NCBI RefSeq assembly: GCF_016086655.4
Contig: NC_052135.2
Coordinates: 68,855,702-68,919,701 of the forward strand
Direction: 5' to 3'
Length of the DNA stretch: 64,000 nucleotides
Source of the DNA: Lepeophtheirus salmonis
Taxonomy: Eukaryota; Arthropoda; Copepoda; Siphonostomatoida; Caligidae
In this document: positions 33,674-46,189 of the stretch, piece after piece
Numbering within the stretch: the stretch's first letter is position 1
How the letters are laid out: every line of letters begins with the position of its first letter
Notes under the pieces: model-generated
The model's database searches: none
Told to the model about the DNA's origin: nothing
Seen by the model: the letters and a program-made list of their open reading frames with translations, nothing else
Program-made: the position numbers and the translations under genes

Positions 33674-33850
33674 AGTCAAACCGCTATTAAGGAGTCAGGG
33701 AAGGGAAAATGAAAAATCAACCGCTTGCTACAGGTGACCTCTCAAACTAGGTTTGCTATTTTGTAAAAATTATAAATTTATAAACTAAATATGGGCGCTT
33801 AGTCCGATGACACACTTAAAACAGAGGGCTGTTAGACCGTGTTTCATTGT
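33674..33850 (+). repeat. MITE-like repeat (GTCAAACC family), copy 3
   Basis: AGTCAAACCGCTATTAAGGA at the start, then CGATGACACACTTAAAAC and GTTAGACCGTGTTTCATTG near the end. This parallels the copy at 14699-14820 in order and spacing, with a longer middle. Confidence 0.45.
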
Positions 33851-34084
33851 ATATCTCTACACACATCAGGAAGGAGTAATGATTTTTTATTTGTCCATCA
33901 TTTAATTTACTTCAGTAAAAATATTACTTTAATATTTTCAGTCTAATATATAACCATAAATATGTCTAAGGAACCATTATCATATACTTTGTATTGGAAA
34001 AAATCAAGCATAAGTTAGGAATAAAAATATTTAATAGGTAGATATGTTTGGGAAAGAAAGTTTAAAAGAATTTCATGTCGATAA

Positions 34085-34230
34085 TTTATTTCTATCAAAA
34101 AGTTTAGTTTTTAATTAGACGGAATAAATCTTATAATGACCTGATATATTTGATAATGTATTTCTATCAAAAAGTTTAGTTTTTAATTAGACGGAATAAA
34201 CTTTATAATGACCTTATATATTTAATTTAT
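34085..34230. repeat. Direct duplication of a 72-bp segment
   Basis: TTTCTATCAAAAAGTTTAGT followed by TTTTAATTAGACGGAATAAA occurs twice with a 72-bp offset (34089 and 34161) and only a few differences (for example ATCTTATAATGACC versus ACTTTATAATGACC). Confidence 0.85.
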
Positions 34231-34234
34231 ATAT

Positions 34235-35090
34235 GAATAACTATAGTAAGTTCTACTTGTATCAATACAAGAATTGGCAGTAATATCCATTTTATTATAA
34301 AAAAGTTTGGTTATTATGTTATTTAAAAAGATGAAAAAGTGCGCGCTATATGCGGTACAATGATAATATATTCATCATTCTAAACAAAAGAAATAATCAT
34401 TTTATGATAATGCTATACAAAAGTATTGAATTTTTTTAAATCTGTAAAGTTATTTGTTTTAAATTTCTTTATTTCGACTATTTACTGTTAAAAGTGTTAT
34501 TTTTTCTCTCTAAAAATATTGAATTTTAAAGCGTACAAGGCTGGTAACCCCTAGCCCGTGAGTGAATTTTGACCGGTCCACCATCGTATCATAGACAATC
34601 ATCTAAATTTATACTAGTATCCAAAATGAAAGTAGAGAGCCTTCAGAAATTTGCCCATTTTGCACTTGGAGAGTGCAGATAAGGAAAGTCAAATATAGAT
34701 TAAGTGATAGGGCTCCATTTGTCTTTATTTTTTAAATTTATTACAATTTAAAAGAGGATTCTTTTATATTGTATGTATATTTCACTTCTTTATTATAATT
34801 CCTGTAGTAAAAAAATAAGCGTATTGTTTAAATAAAATTATATTGAATCCTTGTTTTCTCTAAACACCCAAAAAATCAACTATATATTCATGAACATGAT
34901 TTTTCACCATGATTCCGCAGCGATAACGGTTAGGTTCTTACTTTTAAAAAGGTTAATGACCCTTGTTCTAAGCATTGACCAATATGGGTCAAAATTTATA
35001 TATCTTCCTTTTTATAATTTTCCAAAGCTTCTTCTATTATCTTTTCATTCTTGGAGAGCTGCTTGCGAGTGTGTCTATGAAAGATAAACT
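34235..35090. other. AT-rich non-coding stretch
   Basis: No gene recognised; the plus-strand opening at 34851-35087 is not supported by any motif. Confidence 0.35.
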
Positions 35091-35093
35091 AGT

Positions 35094-35310
35094 AATCCTG
35101 AGGATGTATTAGAGAGTTATAAGGCTCAGTCCTTATTGGACTCAGATTAGAATTGATGATTAACAGGGAAGTAAGAACAACATATGTCTTGTCTAGATAC
35201 ATAATGGGATTTGTTTCTCTTTTCATAAATGCCGCGTGTAGATAATTTGATAAAACGTTATGACAATTAAACTGCTTTCTCCTAAATATTCTTCAAATCG
35301 AATGGGTTAG
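35094..35310 (+). repeat. Dispersed repeat family R1, copy with modules a and b
   Basis: CTGAGGATGTATTAGAGAGT, CAGTCCTTATTGGACTCAGA, TAGAATTGATGATTAACAGG, then module b (CTGCTTTCTCCTAAATATTC, TTCAAATCGAATGGG). Confidence 0.55.
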
Positions 35311-35871
35311 CAATCATAATAAGTAAGAAATATGAAAAAATATGAGAAATATCTACATAATAACTTGTAAATATATGTACAAAAATTATAAGATATCCCC
35401 ACTTCTTTTTAAAAGATCAAAGCTGAAGCTATTTTAGCATTTATAAGATACATATTTCATGAAAATTAAATCAAAAAGAATAAATTAAATTATTGTTTTA
35501 TTCATTGTATAATAAAAAATAGTTTTCCTTCCTCAATATGAAAGTCATTTTTCACCGATTAAATAATGTGTTTATATGTACATATTTTGTTCATTTTGTA
35601 ACATAAATTACCCCTGGTGAATATTAAAGACTCTAAAATCGTTTTTCATCATTCCATTTATTCATAATACTAAATTGATTAGCTATAGTATTCAATGATG
35701 AAGAAGGCAAAAAGACAATTCTTCTTGCCCGAATCATTTTATAACTTGTATACCTAGAGACAATGTATATTAAAGATACTGAGATTGGTCGATTTTGTGA
35801 TGTCATGAGTATCAATCTTACAAACACAAGAAACAGACTGCATATGTCGCCCACCAGCGAACACTCAACAC

Positions 35872-35945
35872 TGCGTTACCTCGATAACACAAAAATACCT
35901 ATATCTTTTGTTGACAACTGTTGATCCCCTCTTCTCCCTTGATAC
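35872..35945 (+). repeat. Dispersed repeat family R2, copy 1
   Basis: CGTTACCTCGATAACACAAA, then AATACCTATATCTTTTGTTG and ACAACTG(T)TGAT. The same order is seen at 48068-48150 and, reversed, at 60905-60965. Confidence 0.5.
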
Positions 35946-36091
35946 GTCATGGCTATTTCATAATTTATTCTTTTTCATAAATACACAAAATGACAAGTTA
36001 TTCTATACATATGCTCCATTTCCAAAAGAACAGGAATTCAAGTTCTTTTTGATCCCTCGTCGTTTATATAATATATATATATTGGCCATTT

Positions 36092-36138
36092 TATTATTTC
36101 TATGAAGAAATTTTAGCTATTTCTTCATAGAAATAATA
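36092..36138. repeat. Perfect inverted repeat, 20-bp arms, 7-base loop
   Basis: 36092-36111 and 36119-36138 are exact reverse complements around the loop TTTAGCT, so transcribed RNA would fold into a perfect 20-bp hairpin. It is AT-rich (about 15% GC). It may be a MITE relic or replication-slippage product. No flanking gene explains it as a terminator. Confidence 0.9.
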
Positions 36139-36139
36139 T

Positions 36140-37670
36140 AATAACTACACATAACTAACTTGTTAATGAAATATAACTGACCAATAGAATAATACAGTAA
36201 CGTATAAAATACTATTCAGATTTTTATAATATTTAATTCATTTTAAAAATGGTGAAGAAATAATATGCTTTTTTTCTCTTTCTTTTTTGAGGAAAGGTTG
36301 CGTGTTACAATAAGGGTAACGATGTGTCAACACAGGGGAAAGAGAAGATAAATTGAATATATCTTCTTTGTGTCATGTCTACCTGGCGTTTTAGAAAAAT
36401 AATTACTGATATACTCATACAGAAAGAAAGTAAGTCTGTTCCAGATTCAAATTCACTTCGAGTTTAATTGTCTTGTAGTTATTTTTTTGGTGTAAATTGC
36501 TTTGACTTATGAGCCCCATCCCGGAAAAAATGAATCTTGTACGTCAAGTAGTTGTTGTATATTATTTTATATCTGGGTATAAAGATGTACTATAATTCAA
36601 AGGTCAACTAATTGAATAATAAATTGTTTATTGGTAAACTATGTATTTGTCTATCAATGTCAATTAAAATTGAAAATCAGTTTATTTATTAGAATTACCG
36701 TTTATTACTGTAAGAAAAATAAAAAAAATGTATTTCACATGATATTATTTTTGTCAGCTGATATCTTTGCTCGATCACTCGCACACCTTGTCGCCTCTAG
36801 GAATATATATTGTCTTTATGTATCCTAATTATAGCTAATAGGGTTAACTATTACTGAAATAAAGATCCAAATCAAACATCAATAAAGAACAGCCCAAGAT
36901 CTGGGGAAGCTAAAAATTAAGACATACATTTTAGCTGCATTACTAAACAATGACGTCACAAGGGTTTCAAGTTGGAAACATATTTGAAAATTGGTGTTAA
37001 TCTCTCCAAAATTATATTTTGTTAAATATATTCCTGATTAATATTCAGCAGAATTTCATTTTAAATATGCTCGTAGTTTCATACTTCAATTACTGTTTTC
37101 TTTTCTATTAACTAGACATTAGTATATAGGCCTTGGAAACGCTACGCTCTTTTTTAATGTGTACAGTACTTGATAAATAGACCAATTTGATTGGTTCATT
37201 TTCTTTCACTAACGTTCCTGATTTCATCGTTAATACAGAAAGCAATGCCTTGTTAGGAGATTATATTGATAAAATTATCGAATCAAGCAAAGGTCATAAA
37301 ACTTAGATGATATTTAAAAATATAATGCCGATGGATGTGAAGAAACAATAATTACCGTCCATTTTTCTTCGAAATATTGAATAAAAACTAATTCTAAGAG
37401 TTGAATGTAACTTGTTGAAGAATGAATAATTTTGTAATAATGTATTAATTTTTTAATTGTTTTTGATCTAGGTGATATCATTTGAAATATTGATTCTTTC
37501 GCTATCGGTTTATATAACATTATTTAGATTCAATATGCATTGATCATTTTGTGGAAGTTTTGAGATATTGTATGACGTGCTACAATATATTTGTATTGCA
37601 TAATTTTTACTATTTTTTTTATATATACTGATGGAGTTGTGTCAGTTCTGATTTATTTGGTCTAGTCCAG
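36140..37670. other. Non-coding stretch
   Basis: AT-rich with no supported gene. Confidence 0.4.
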
Positions 37671-37674
37671 TTCA

Positions 37675-38160
37675 CCTTTAGAGCTGGTCTTTTTGACTCT
37701 CAGTACTAGAATGATTAAAAAAGACGAAATAAAGTTGCGTGACTGCATCAAAGACTGCATTTTATCATTTTTAGGACTGATATGGATTACTGAATTGGAC
37801 CGAACCGAGAGGGAACTGGATACCATATTTATCCATACTTCACAGCAAGCATGTCCTCGGGCTTCCGCAAAGATGGGACTGAGGGCTGTAAACCAACCAC
37901 AAATATCCAAATTTCCAAAAAAAAAATCCATTTTTTTTTGTAAATAACTATTGATTTTTGAAAAAAAAAATTCCAAAAATTTATTATTTATAATGTATTT
38001 TTTTATTTAAAAAAAAAAAAGTTAAATTGTTATTAATAACTTTAAATTTTTTCCCTCAAAATTTTAAATTCGATTTTTTGTATAAATTTTTTTCCGAAAA
38101 AAATTTGTTTGTTGTGAACAGCGGGGGATTTAAAAAAAAAATCCTAATCTTTTTTTTATA
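37675..38160. repeat. Possible repeat patch with AAATTCCAAAAATC satellite-like sequence
   Basis: 37775-37820 contains GGACTGA, TTGGACCGAACCGAGAGG, words that recur near 48650-48710 (GGACTGAAGC, ACCGGTCCAGTTCAG) and 57285-57340. 37905-38100 is AT-rich sequence with AAATTTCCAAAAAAAAAATC and TTTTTGAAAAAAAAAATTCC, like the unit of the 30-bp array at 16.8 kb. It is followed by a short CAGCGGGGG patch. Openings on both strands at 37662-37976 are unsupported as genes. Confidence 0.35.
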
Positions 38161-38666
38161 ATTGATGATTTTTGAAATTTAATCTTTAATTTTTGTAAAT
38201 TTCTGTAATCTATTATTAACATAACATTATAGTTTTTATTTTCATCCTTTTATTCAAGTTGTATGAATTTGTAATAATTAATATAAACTAACAATTAATG
38301 AATTAAATGCCTAGAAGTGTCATTCTCAGTGGTGTTATATACAACTTTGTTATCTATCTAACCTGTAAGGCACACCAACTCTTTGTAAATGAGTGAAAAA
38401 CAAAAAGCTTCTATGTATTCCGATCTCTCCAACTTATAACCATATGAAATTTGTGTATTTAGTACAATTAATTTTGTTTTTAGATCGTTTTGGTACTGGA
38501 AAAGTTTGATATTTTGGGGAAAAGTATATTATTCTTGCAAAATATAAAGATAATTTACTGGTTTCATTGCAGAAATAAAAATATAACTATAAAGATGAAA
38601 AATATTGAGTAATAACATATTCTTAATACATTATAAGGTCTGATATATAATAGAACCGTAGGTAAT

Positions 38667-38690
38667 ACGTCTATCATTTTTGATAGACGT
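38667..38690. repeat. Short perfect hairpin, 10-bp arms
   Basis: ACGTCTATCA, TTTT loop, TGATAGACGT. No gene context. Confidence 0.85.
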
Positions 38691-38699
38691 AAATATATA

Positions 38700-40700
38700 A
38701 GTTTTTTTTTTTTTTTTGTTAATTTCATTATGACGTCCAAATACAACATTTCCCATAAAAAAGGGTTTTTATTTTGAAGGTGAATAACTTACATACACTT
38801 TCACCCTTTATAAACGATAATACTTTCTTGGAGTGTTATACCACCAGATATACAACTTCATTTGTCCTAAGTAGATGTTACTTAATCATTAGTGAGTAAA
38901 TTGAATATTTTACCTGTTAATTTATCATCTAAAAGTCTAGTTGAAGAGAATAATATATATATATTTGAATGTAGAAGATATATCAATCCTCTTTCATCTC
39001 CATTTTTCATATTCATCGTTGGACTAGATTCATAATATGAAGGCATCATGCAAAATATTCTTACAAACTTTAATAATTAATTTGATAATTTTTCAATAGC
39101 TCTATAACTAACGCAGTACTATGGCAACTAAATTGGACATATTAAGCAGAATTGTGGATGATTTTTGTGTGACTCCATCTCCGAATAGACTTATGTGGAT
39201 TATTCTACTCCGATTCTAACTTTTTGTAAATTATGTGTCTCCAACAATAACTACATATTGTGAGTCTGGGTTAGCCATACCATGCAATATGGATTTTAAT
39301 TCAAGGATACGTTCGATCATTAAATAAGTGCACAGGAGGATCACTACCTCGAGTCAACATACAACTTATTTTTAAATATAGACATTTTAATTACACGTGT
39401 TTTAAACATAGTTTACGCTGTACCTATAAGGTTCGAAACTTTTATTGAAGAGAGTATTACTTTGATGAGGAAGTTTGACTGACAATAGAGGGTCACGGAA
39501 AATGCATTGCAAATATTGTTGCTTGTCTGTTGCTGTCTTCTTTCTTTTAATAAAAATGACGTCATAAATCATGCTGAATTATTATAAAAATTAGTGCCTC
39601 GGAATAATTTAACAACAGTGATTATAACAGAAAATATTAACTGTATGAATAGTAAATCAATAAATCTTAACAACACGTGCACAATGTCAAAATGACTCTT
39701 ATAATGGATTAGGAAATTGAACTTTGTATGCTGTACAACATGTAATACTTTTTTTATTATAACAAAAATATTAGAATTTTTTTTGTCTTATAAAAAAAAA
39801 AAAAATGAACGAACCATAAGTAATAGATTACTTCTGATATCTGCTCTTTTGCAAAATAAACATATATATATACATATTTAGTGCTCCCCAATCTTGTTAC
39901 TTGACCTATTATTGCCCATTTCTATTTTGGAGTGTATATGAGGTCAATCCCAACTCATCCAATGAACACGGTACATAGCTTCATGTGAAATAAAGTTTAT
40001 ACTTTGAGGAGGATTACCTCCAAGAAAAATGAAACTGAGTTCTAACTTACTGGAACATATTGAACATATATATACACAAAGTCAATTATATTAGTCTACA
40101 AATGAACAATTACTTTTAAATCATTGAACATGATTGACTTAAAGTCAGTTTTGTAGATCTTTCCACCCTCCATCTGAAACCTTTTAAAAACTTGAATATC
40201 AGGTCTAGATGAGGGACCCATACACATGCTAAAACCAATTCAAATACATGATATATACACGCTAAATATATAAAATTCATTTCCAATTTTGACTCAAGCT
40301 ATGTACTTAGACCATTGATCTGACTAGTGTTGCAAATTGTTATATACAAACATAGTGCTCTCACCAAATGTTTGATATCCAATCTCCTAGCAGCTGGTAT
40401 ATAGATTTTGCCTGGGCCTTACCAGTTCCACAGAATAACTTAGGAACACCCAGAATTCAGATATATTCACAGGTACGCAATCGACCAGTTTTTTTTTTTT
40501 TTTTTTGTCAGGTCCTTAATATGCCATCCTAATGTAGAATTAACAGAGATTTAGCACCAAATTTGCCTTGCAAGTTATTTTAGATCTTCTCTCTCTCTAA
40601 TGTATACTTACTTTCTGTATGTTGAAGCATTTAAGGTTGGTGTGGATACTTGTACAGTTGATGTAAGTAAAAAGGTCGTATCTTGATCAGATAACTATAC
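38700..40700. other. Non-coding stretch
   Basis: AT-rich with T homopolymers near 38702 and 40491. No recognised gene. Confidence 0.4.
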
Positions 40701-40729
40701 TCTGTCTATCGATTCAGCCAATTCAGAGC

Positions 40730-41000
40730 TTAAAATACTTTTTTTTCGTCACTATCATGGTAAACAACCAATTCATTACTTGAGTGCATGTTCTTGGTTT
40801 TTTTAGCCTTTGGGAATCCGCCTCTTGGCTCTTTGCTTATATAGCTTCGACATTCTTTCTCTCTCTGTGCCCAAAGAAAGTATCTGTTATCAGGATTTTT
40901 AATGAGAATGTGTGCATTTCTATGTGTCATGTCGAACAAATCTTCCAATATAATACCATGATATTTAGAACGCACAGGTATTCCAGCTTAATCCCCCCCA
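40730..41000 (-). pseudogene. Probable exon fragment of the multi-copy uncharacterised family
   Basis: The minus strand reads PVRSKYHGIILEDLFDMTHR, then NAHILIKNPDNRYFLWAQRE and KECRSYISKEPRGGF, ending at a TAA near 40730. LFDxxHxxALxxI..xD..FLxxQRxxxR is a pattern I associate with the same repetitive arthropod proteins as at 1.4 and 27 kb (the block after the N-terminal linker), from memory only. The frame is open for 81+ codons without a lesion. No flanking exons were recognised. An unrelated chance opening remains possible. Confidence 0.35.
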
Positions 41001-41009
41001 AAAAAAAAA

Positions 41010-43410
41010 AATATTAACAATCAATAACTTGCTTTCTTGATGGTAACCTTGCATTAGTTATTTCGGTTTCTTGTAACCAGAAATCTCTGGTTGGACCCCT
41101 TGTCAATACTGCAATTACTTCCGAATTCTTTGTTTAAATTTAACTGTTATAAATATGTGAGGTCGTAATATAACAATTTAAAAAAAAAAGTAGTTACTTT
41201 ATTAACAGCATAATATAAAAAGAACTCTTCCAATCAATGGCATGGTTATTTTTTAATATTCCAATAATCAACCTTAAATGAAGGATCATTCTCCTTCCTT
41301 TAATATGGTGTTATTTTACTTTAAAAATGTGACTGTTTGATTAGAAAAGAGATAGATAAAAAGAACTGTAAGATATAGATTAAAAATGTCCTTCACTCTT
41401 ATTCCGTTTTAAATCAAATCATATCTTTTTGCTGGTTGGAAAATAATAAATGAAGAGGACAAAATTTTCGAAAAACAGTCAATTTTAGGTGTGTTATGTG
41501 ATCTCTAAAACTTTTTCAAAATTTGTCAGTCATCGTTGTTTAACCGAATATATATTTTTAGGCTATGAGAACTCGAAATTATCTTTGGGACAAATAAGTA
41601 CTTGAAAACTATTTTTTTAGAAGTCATTTGTAATTTCATAATTGAGAAATACAATTCAGTTGAATATATAGTGTAGGAACTATGAAGTATATTACTTGTT
41701 TGTACTCGTCCGGTTATGATGGCAAAAATTTAGTTTTGGTAGTCCCTATAATATTGTCAATGCACAGTATATTGTTTTGCTTTAACCTTATTGAAAATAT
41801 ATTGAAAAAAGTGATAAATGTCAACGAAAGAATTGAGGTATCATCTTAATATTAAAAGAATTACAAAGGATCATAAAATGTAAAACTCAAGGGTAATTCA
41901 AGAAAAAAATTAGGACTTCAGTCGACTCTGAACTTTTAAATTTGATAATTTACTCAAAGTCAGTAATAGAGGTGTAGCAAACAAAAAAAAATTGTAGCCC
42001 GAAGATGTTTTAAATCTTAAAGAAGCGTTCAAATTGGACGTAAAAGTCGTCCAATATAATTATCATTGCAAGATGACGTCATCATGGCTAAATCTCAACT
42101 ATCAAGATCCACTCTGAATAAAAAAAAATACTTAGGCCTTAATTAAGAATAATGAAAGACTGTTATCCTGCATGAAATATAATTAAAAGTGCAATCGTAA
42201 CAAATTAAAATTGATAAGCTCTCAACTTGTAGAGGACACTCTAAAACTTGAGACGTTCTTCAACTACCCATAACAGAGATAGGATCGTGTTTATGTGCCA
42301 TAATATGCACTGCTACAAGCCTACATCATAATTTCTCGAGTCAAACTACACGTATGTAAACACCTACCGTAATTGTGTTGAATATTTTTTATGTATTTGT
42401 AAAGGATCTTAATTTGTCTTGGACTGTAAATATTTCATTTTGAGATAAACTTATTATACATATATATATTTCAAGTAATCATTATGAGTGACACTCATGT
42501 ATCGATTGGTTTCTATATGCACTTATAATTTATTTTCAATTATTAATGTAAGTTGATATCTACGTAATCATTGAGTGGATGTCGTTAAGTAAAACTATAT
42601 TTTGTCACGTACAATCATCCATGAAATTGAATTTATATTAAAGAGATGGATGAGATATATTCATTAGGAAAACAAAGGAAAAATTTACGAATACTTTTTG
42701 CACATTGAACATCCATTAAAGGATCTAATTTCTCAAAAATAGGCTTTTACATGAATAATTACTTTTTAATTGCTCAGAGAACCAACGTAAATGTTTATTT
42801 ACACCTATTAATGGGCGTGTATTCATTTAAACGAATCTCATTTGAGTGACTCTTTCGTAAATAATAGAGGGCCTTAAGAAATGAGAAGTGAAAATGCATG
42901 CATTTTTAGCATGCAAAGATACCATTGTTTTGAAAAGTTAAGAGAACAGTTAATCTTTACTCTCCGAATGAGCTTTTTTTTCCTTTTTCTAGTTGCAACT
43001 AACAAAAAGGGATGGGAAATGTACGAAAACCCCGATGAGTATAGATTTAAAAAAAAAAAAATTATATAACGGATACCTGCAAGATATTAGTGATCCTTGC
43101 TTTGAAAATTTAAATATATTAACAAGGGAGGATGACTATAGTTTAAAGTGATCTCTTTCAGCACATATATCCTCTTTCAAACTTACCTTAATTTTTTTCA
43201 TGCTTGATTTTTGACCTCAACAGGATTTTGACATTTTCCTCCTCCTGCTCCTAATTATAATTAAAGTTGTAAAAAACATGAGTACCTTATTTTTGTCTTA
43301 GGAAATCAGACCTATGTATTATATTTTTCCAAGCAATTATCTTTTTACTTTAATTATTGAGAAGATACAAGAGAAAATATCCGCATAAAGATACTATGTT
43401 TGTGCGTCCT
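41010..43410. other. Non-coding stretch
   Basis: AT-rich; no gene, RNA or bounded repeat recognised. 43235-43300 shares AATTAAAGTTGTAAAAAACA-type sequence with 24455-24490. Confidence 0.4.
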
Positions 43411-43414
43411 TATA

Positions 43415-43480
43415 AAAGCTGGAGTGTAACACTTATGATTTTTAGGGGAATTATAAGTGTGAGTTCTTTGTTCGACCGGA
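43415..43480 (+). repeat. Dispersed repeat family R1, partial copy
   Basis: ACACTTATGATTTTTAGGGG, AATTATAAGTGTGAGTTCTT, TGTTCGACC: matches the start of module a only. It lies inside a 130-codon plus-strand opening (43357-43749) that is therefore doubtful as a gene. Confidence 0.35.
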
Positions 43481-44836
43481 TATATTGCCATAAAAACACT
43501 ATTAGAAACGTCATATCTGCTTGCAGAAATCATGATAGTGCTCCTTGTCTCCTGATGATATTTAAATCTTCAAATATCATCATAAAGAAACACATATTTC
43601 GAAGGTTACCAATAAGAGAATATGCACACAGTAGGATACCAGTAGTTTTCACATCTCTATTAATGACTTCTCTATTACAAATTACAACATTGAGGTATGG
43701 AAATTGCGAGTGTAACCTTTCTAAAATCATGTTTGTTGGTTCGTTGTAGTATATATTTCTTCATTTTAAAGTAACACATTAATTTTTAATTATCGTAGAA
43801 GACACATTTGTTAAATAAGTGTATTTTGACATTATCTACGTCTAAAAACTTATTTTTTTAAATGCTTACATGATGTCTTTTGCAGTGAAAAATGCCGCAA
43901 ATACACATTTTAAAAAGAAATAAATTCTTACTTCATTCTCGTAGTGATATGCTCAAATGGATTAAATAAAAGTGGCTTTGGAGATGAAACATCAAAATAA
44001 CAACAGTTTCATGTCAGTTTTTACACATTAGTCACACCAATAAAAACTCAAAAGTTAGTTTGAAATTACTATAGTTTTATAAATTATTTCGTCAAACCAT
44101 TTTTGGCAATATTTATTTTCGAATATGCAAGTTCCTTACTATTTCAAAGCATGATAACCATTAACTATATTTTTTTTTAAATCTAGCAGGCTTAATCGTA
44201 TGTTTTAAAGATTTCATATACCTTCAATAAAAAGACCCTCATCTCTCATTGGAGGGGGACTATCTTTACTCGAAAGAATAATCCCCAAAATATACCAAAC
44301 AGTTTTACTTGATCTTACGTGACATCCGAACGTTGAGTGTCGATCCACTATCTCATCAAGTCCGTATTACACTTGGCTTAGCCTTGGAACAAATTTCATA
44401 AATAATCATATAGATAAATTTTCACCATTTTTAGCAGCAATTCAAAGGATTTGAAAAAGTTTAAAAAGAAACACCTTCCTCATTCATCGTGGTGAGACAA
44501 AATTGCAATAGGAAGTTTCATTTTAAAACCCTTGTAGAACCCAGGAAATTGGAATGGTTGTCTATATGAAATAACATTGTTTCGATTCACGATTTGGGGA
44601 ACAACTCAATCTTCGACAGTGGTAAATCTGTTAACCCACTCATGAAAGCCGCAGAATTTCATCTAATGCCCATTCCATGGTATTTGAGAATGTCGTTCGA
44701 ATCTAATTTTTGTGTAAGATGATGAAGAAATTATCTACGAGTTTTTAAAAGTTTTAAGCCTACGGATATGATGGAAAAAGATAACTATGAGCTTAATTGC
44801 GAAAATTAATGGTGGAAAAAGTTGTACTTCTCAATT

Positions 44837-45300
44837 TCAAATCTCCACATGATGTCTATTTTTTAATGCTTCTTGTAAAGATTGTTCAATATTATTGCAT
44901 ACAGCAATGCCAGCTTTTGCTGGCTGTCCTATTCCTTGTATTGTGAAGGATTTTATTTTTCTTAACATATCTGGACTACGCAATAAGTTCGTAACTCCTC
45001 CTCTGCTATTATTCAAGGTTGCGTCAAATGTCACCAAAGCTCTTACAAAGACATGTGTCTTGGAGTTTGTGCTCTCGAGGTGTAAAAGGAGAATAACTGG
45101 GATGTTCATTGAAGGCGAACCAGTCAGAAAGGAAGAACTGAAAGCTATTTCTATTGCGACCACTACAAGGTTTTCAGCATTCACAATCAAAATCCCTGAT
45201 CTAAATGGTCTATTGTGGAAATATGCAGAGCTCTTACTTGCTACTACTCTTCAAGTTCAAAAACAATAGGAAGTTTCTACGTCTCTTGATATGCATTCAT
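44837..45300. other. GC-richer block open on both strands, no family recognised
   Basis: The plus strand is open for 125 codons (44895-45269; no ATG until MPAFAGCPIP at codon 5). The minus strand is open from about 45250 down to 44837 (SSAYFHNRPFRSGILIVNAE, then NLVVVAIEIAFSSSFLTG, to NNIEQSLQEALKN). The composition is coding-like compared with its surroundings and the minus reading looks the more protein-like. I cannot assign either to a family. It could be an old transposon ORF or an unannotated exon. Confidence 0.3.
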
Positions 45301-45304
45301 AGAC

Positions 45305-46185
45305 AGTGTAAAAAGTTATGTCCCTCAAAAGTCCAATAGTCGTCTTTTTTTATTGCCATTGAAACTATAGCTCCTTTTCTCTTTTTTTATTATAAATATT
45401 TGAATTTGAATTTTAGGGATTAATTTAATATTTTTTTTATAACTATGGACATATTTTATCAATCTTTTTTTTGAGAAAATACATGTAATAATGTACATTA
45501 TCTGTAAACCATGTTAATAGTAATTATATCTTTTTAGTTTAGGGATTTAATTCTAAACTATAATGTTTATTTATATATTTTTTTGTGTAAGTAACTTCCC
45601 TAGACCAATAATCAGAAAAGAAAAAAAAAACACTTTTAAAATCTCACCTCTAGAATGAAACCACGCCCACTATTCTACTATTCTACAGCATGATTGCCCT
45701 GGGTATAAAAAATGAAGTTATGTTGCCACACCCTATAACTAATTGTAAAAACATAATTATATTTACTTTCAAAGAAAAAAATAATTGAAAGCCATTTTTT
45801 GGAATCCTTTTAACAATTTGCCTTGATACTTTTAAAGAAGAGTACCCTTAAGGTGTACTCTTATGAAAAAATTTCAAGAATGTATGGTCCCTTTGTAAAT
45901 TTTTTTTTTGAATATTTAATTGTAAATGTTTTTCCATTAATTTCTGTTTTCTAAACTATTTTTTACTATTACACGACTTAAGGGTACGTTTAGAGGATAA
46001 TCACCTCCTGCTAAATCCACGGAATCCCCAATTAGACTGGGATATATTTATATACTAAAATCAAATCTTTTGCAACAAAAATTTATAAAACCATAACAAG
46101 GCCATAAAACATTCTATAAAAATAACAAAACCGATTTATAAAGCGTCATTAAAATTCTTCTTAACGGCTTTAACGTAGAGTAATT
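45305..46185. other. AT-rich non-coding stretch
   Basis: No recognised gene. It lies 3' of the LINE fragment and may hold its 3' UTR. Confidence 0.35.
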
Positions 46186-46189
46186 TTTA

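Noticed and set aside
36092..36138. Hairpin as a microRNA precursor
   Set aside because: Arms of only 20 bp, very AT-rich, and no flanking lower stem.
37662..37976. Openings of 84 and 104 residues on both strands
   Set aside because: Mutually overlapping, no motif, ends in poly-A/T; more likely repeat-derived.
43357..43749. 130-residue plus-strand open frame, with an overlapping 66-residue minus frame
   Set aside because: Starts at TTG, overlaps an R1 repeat fragment and shows no domain or motif on either strand.
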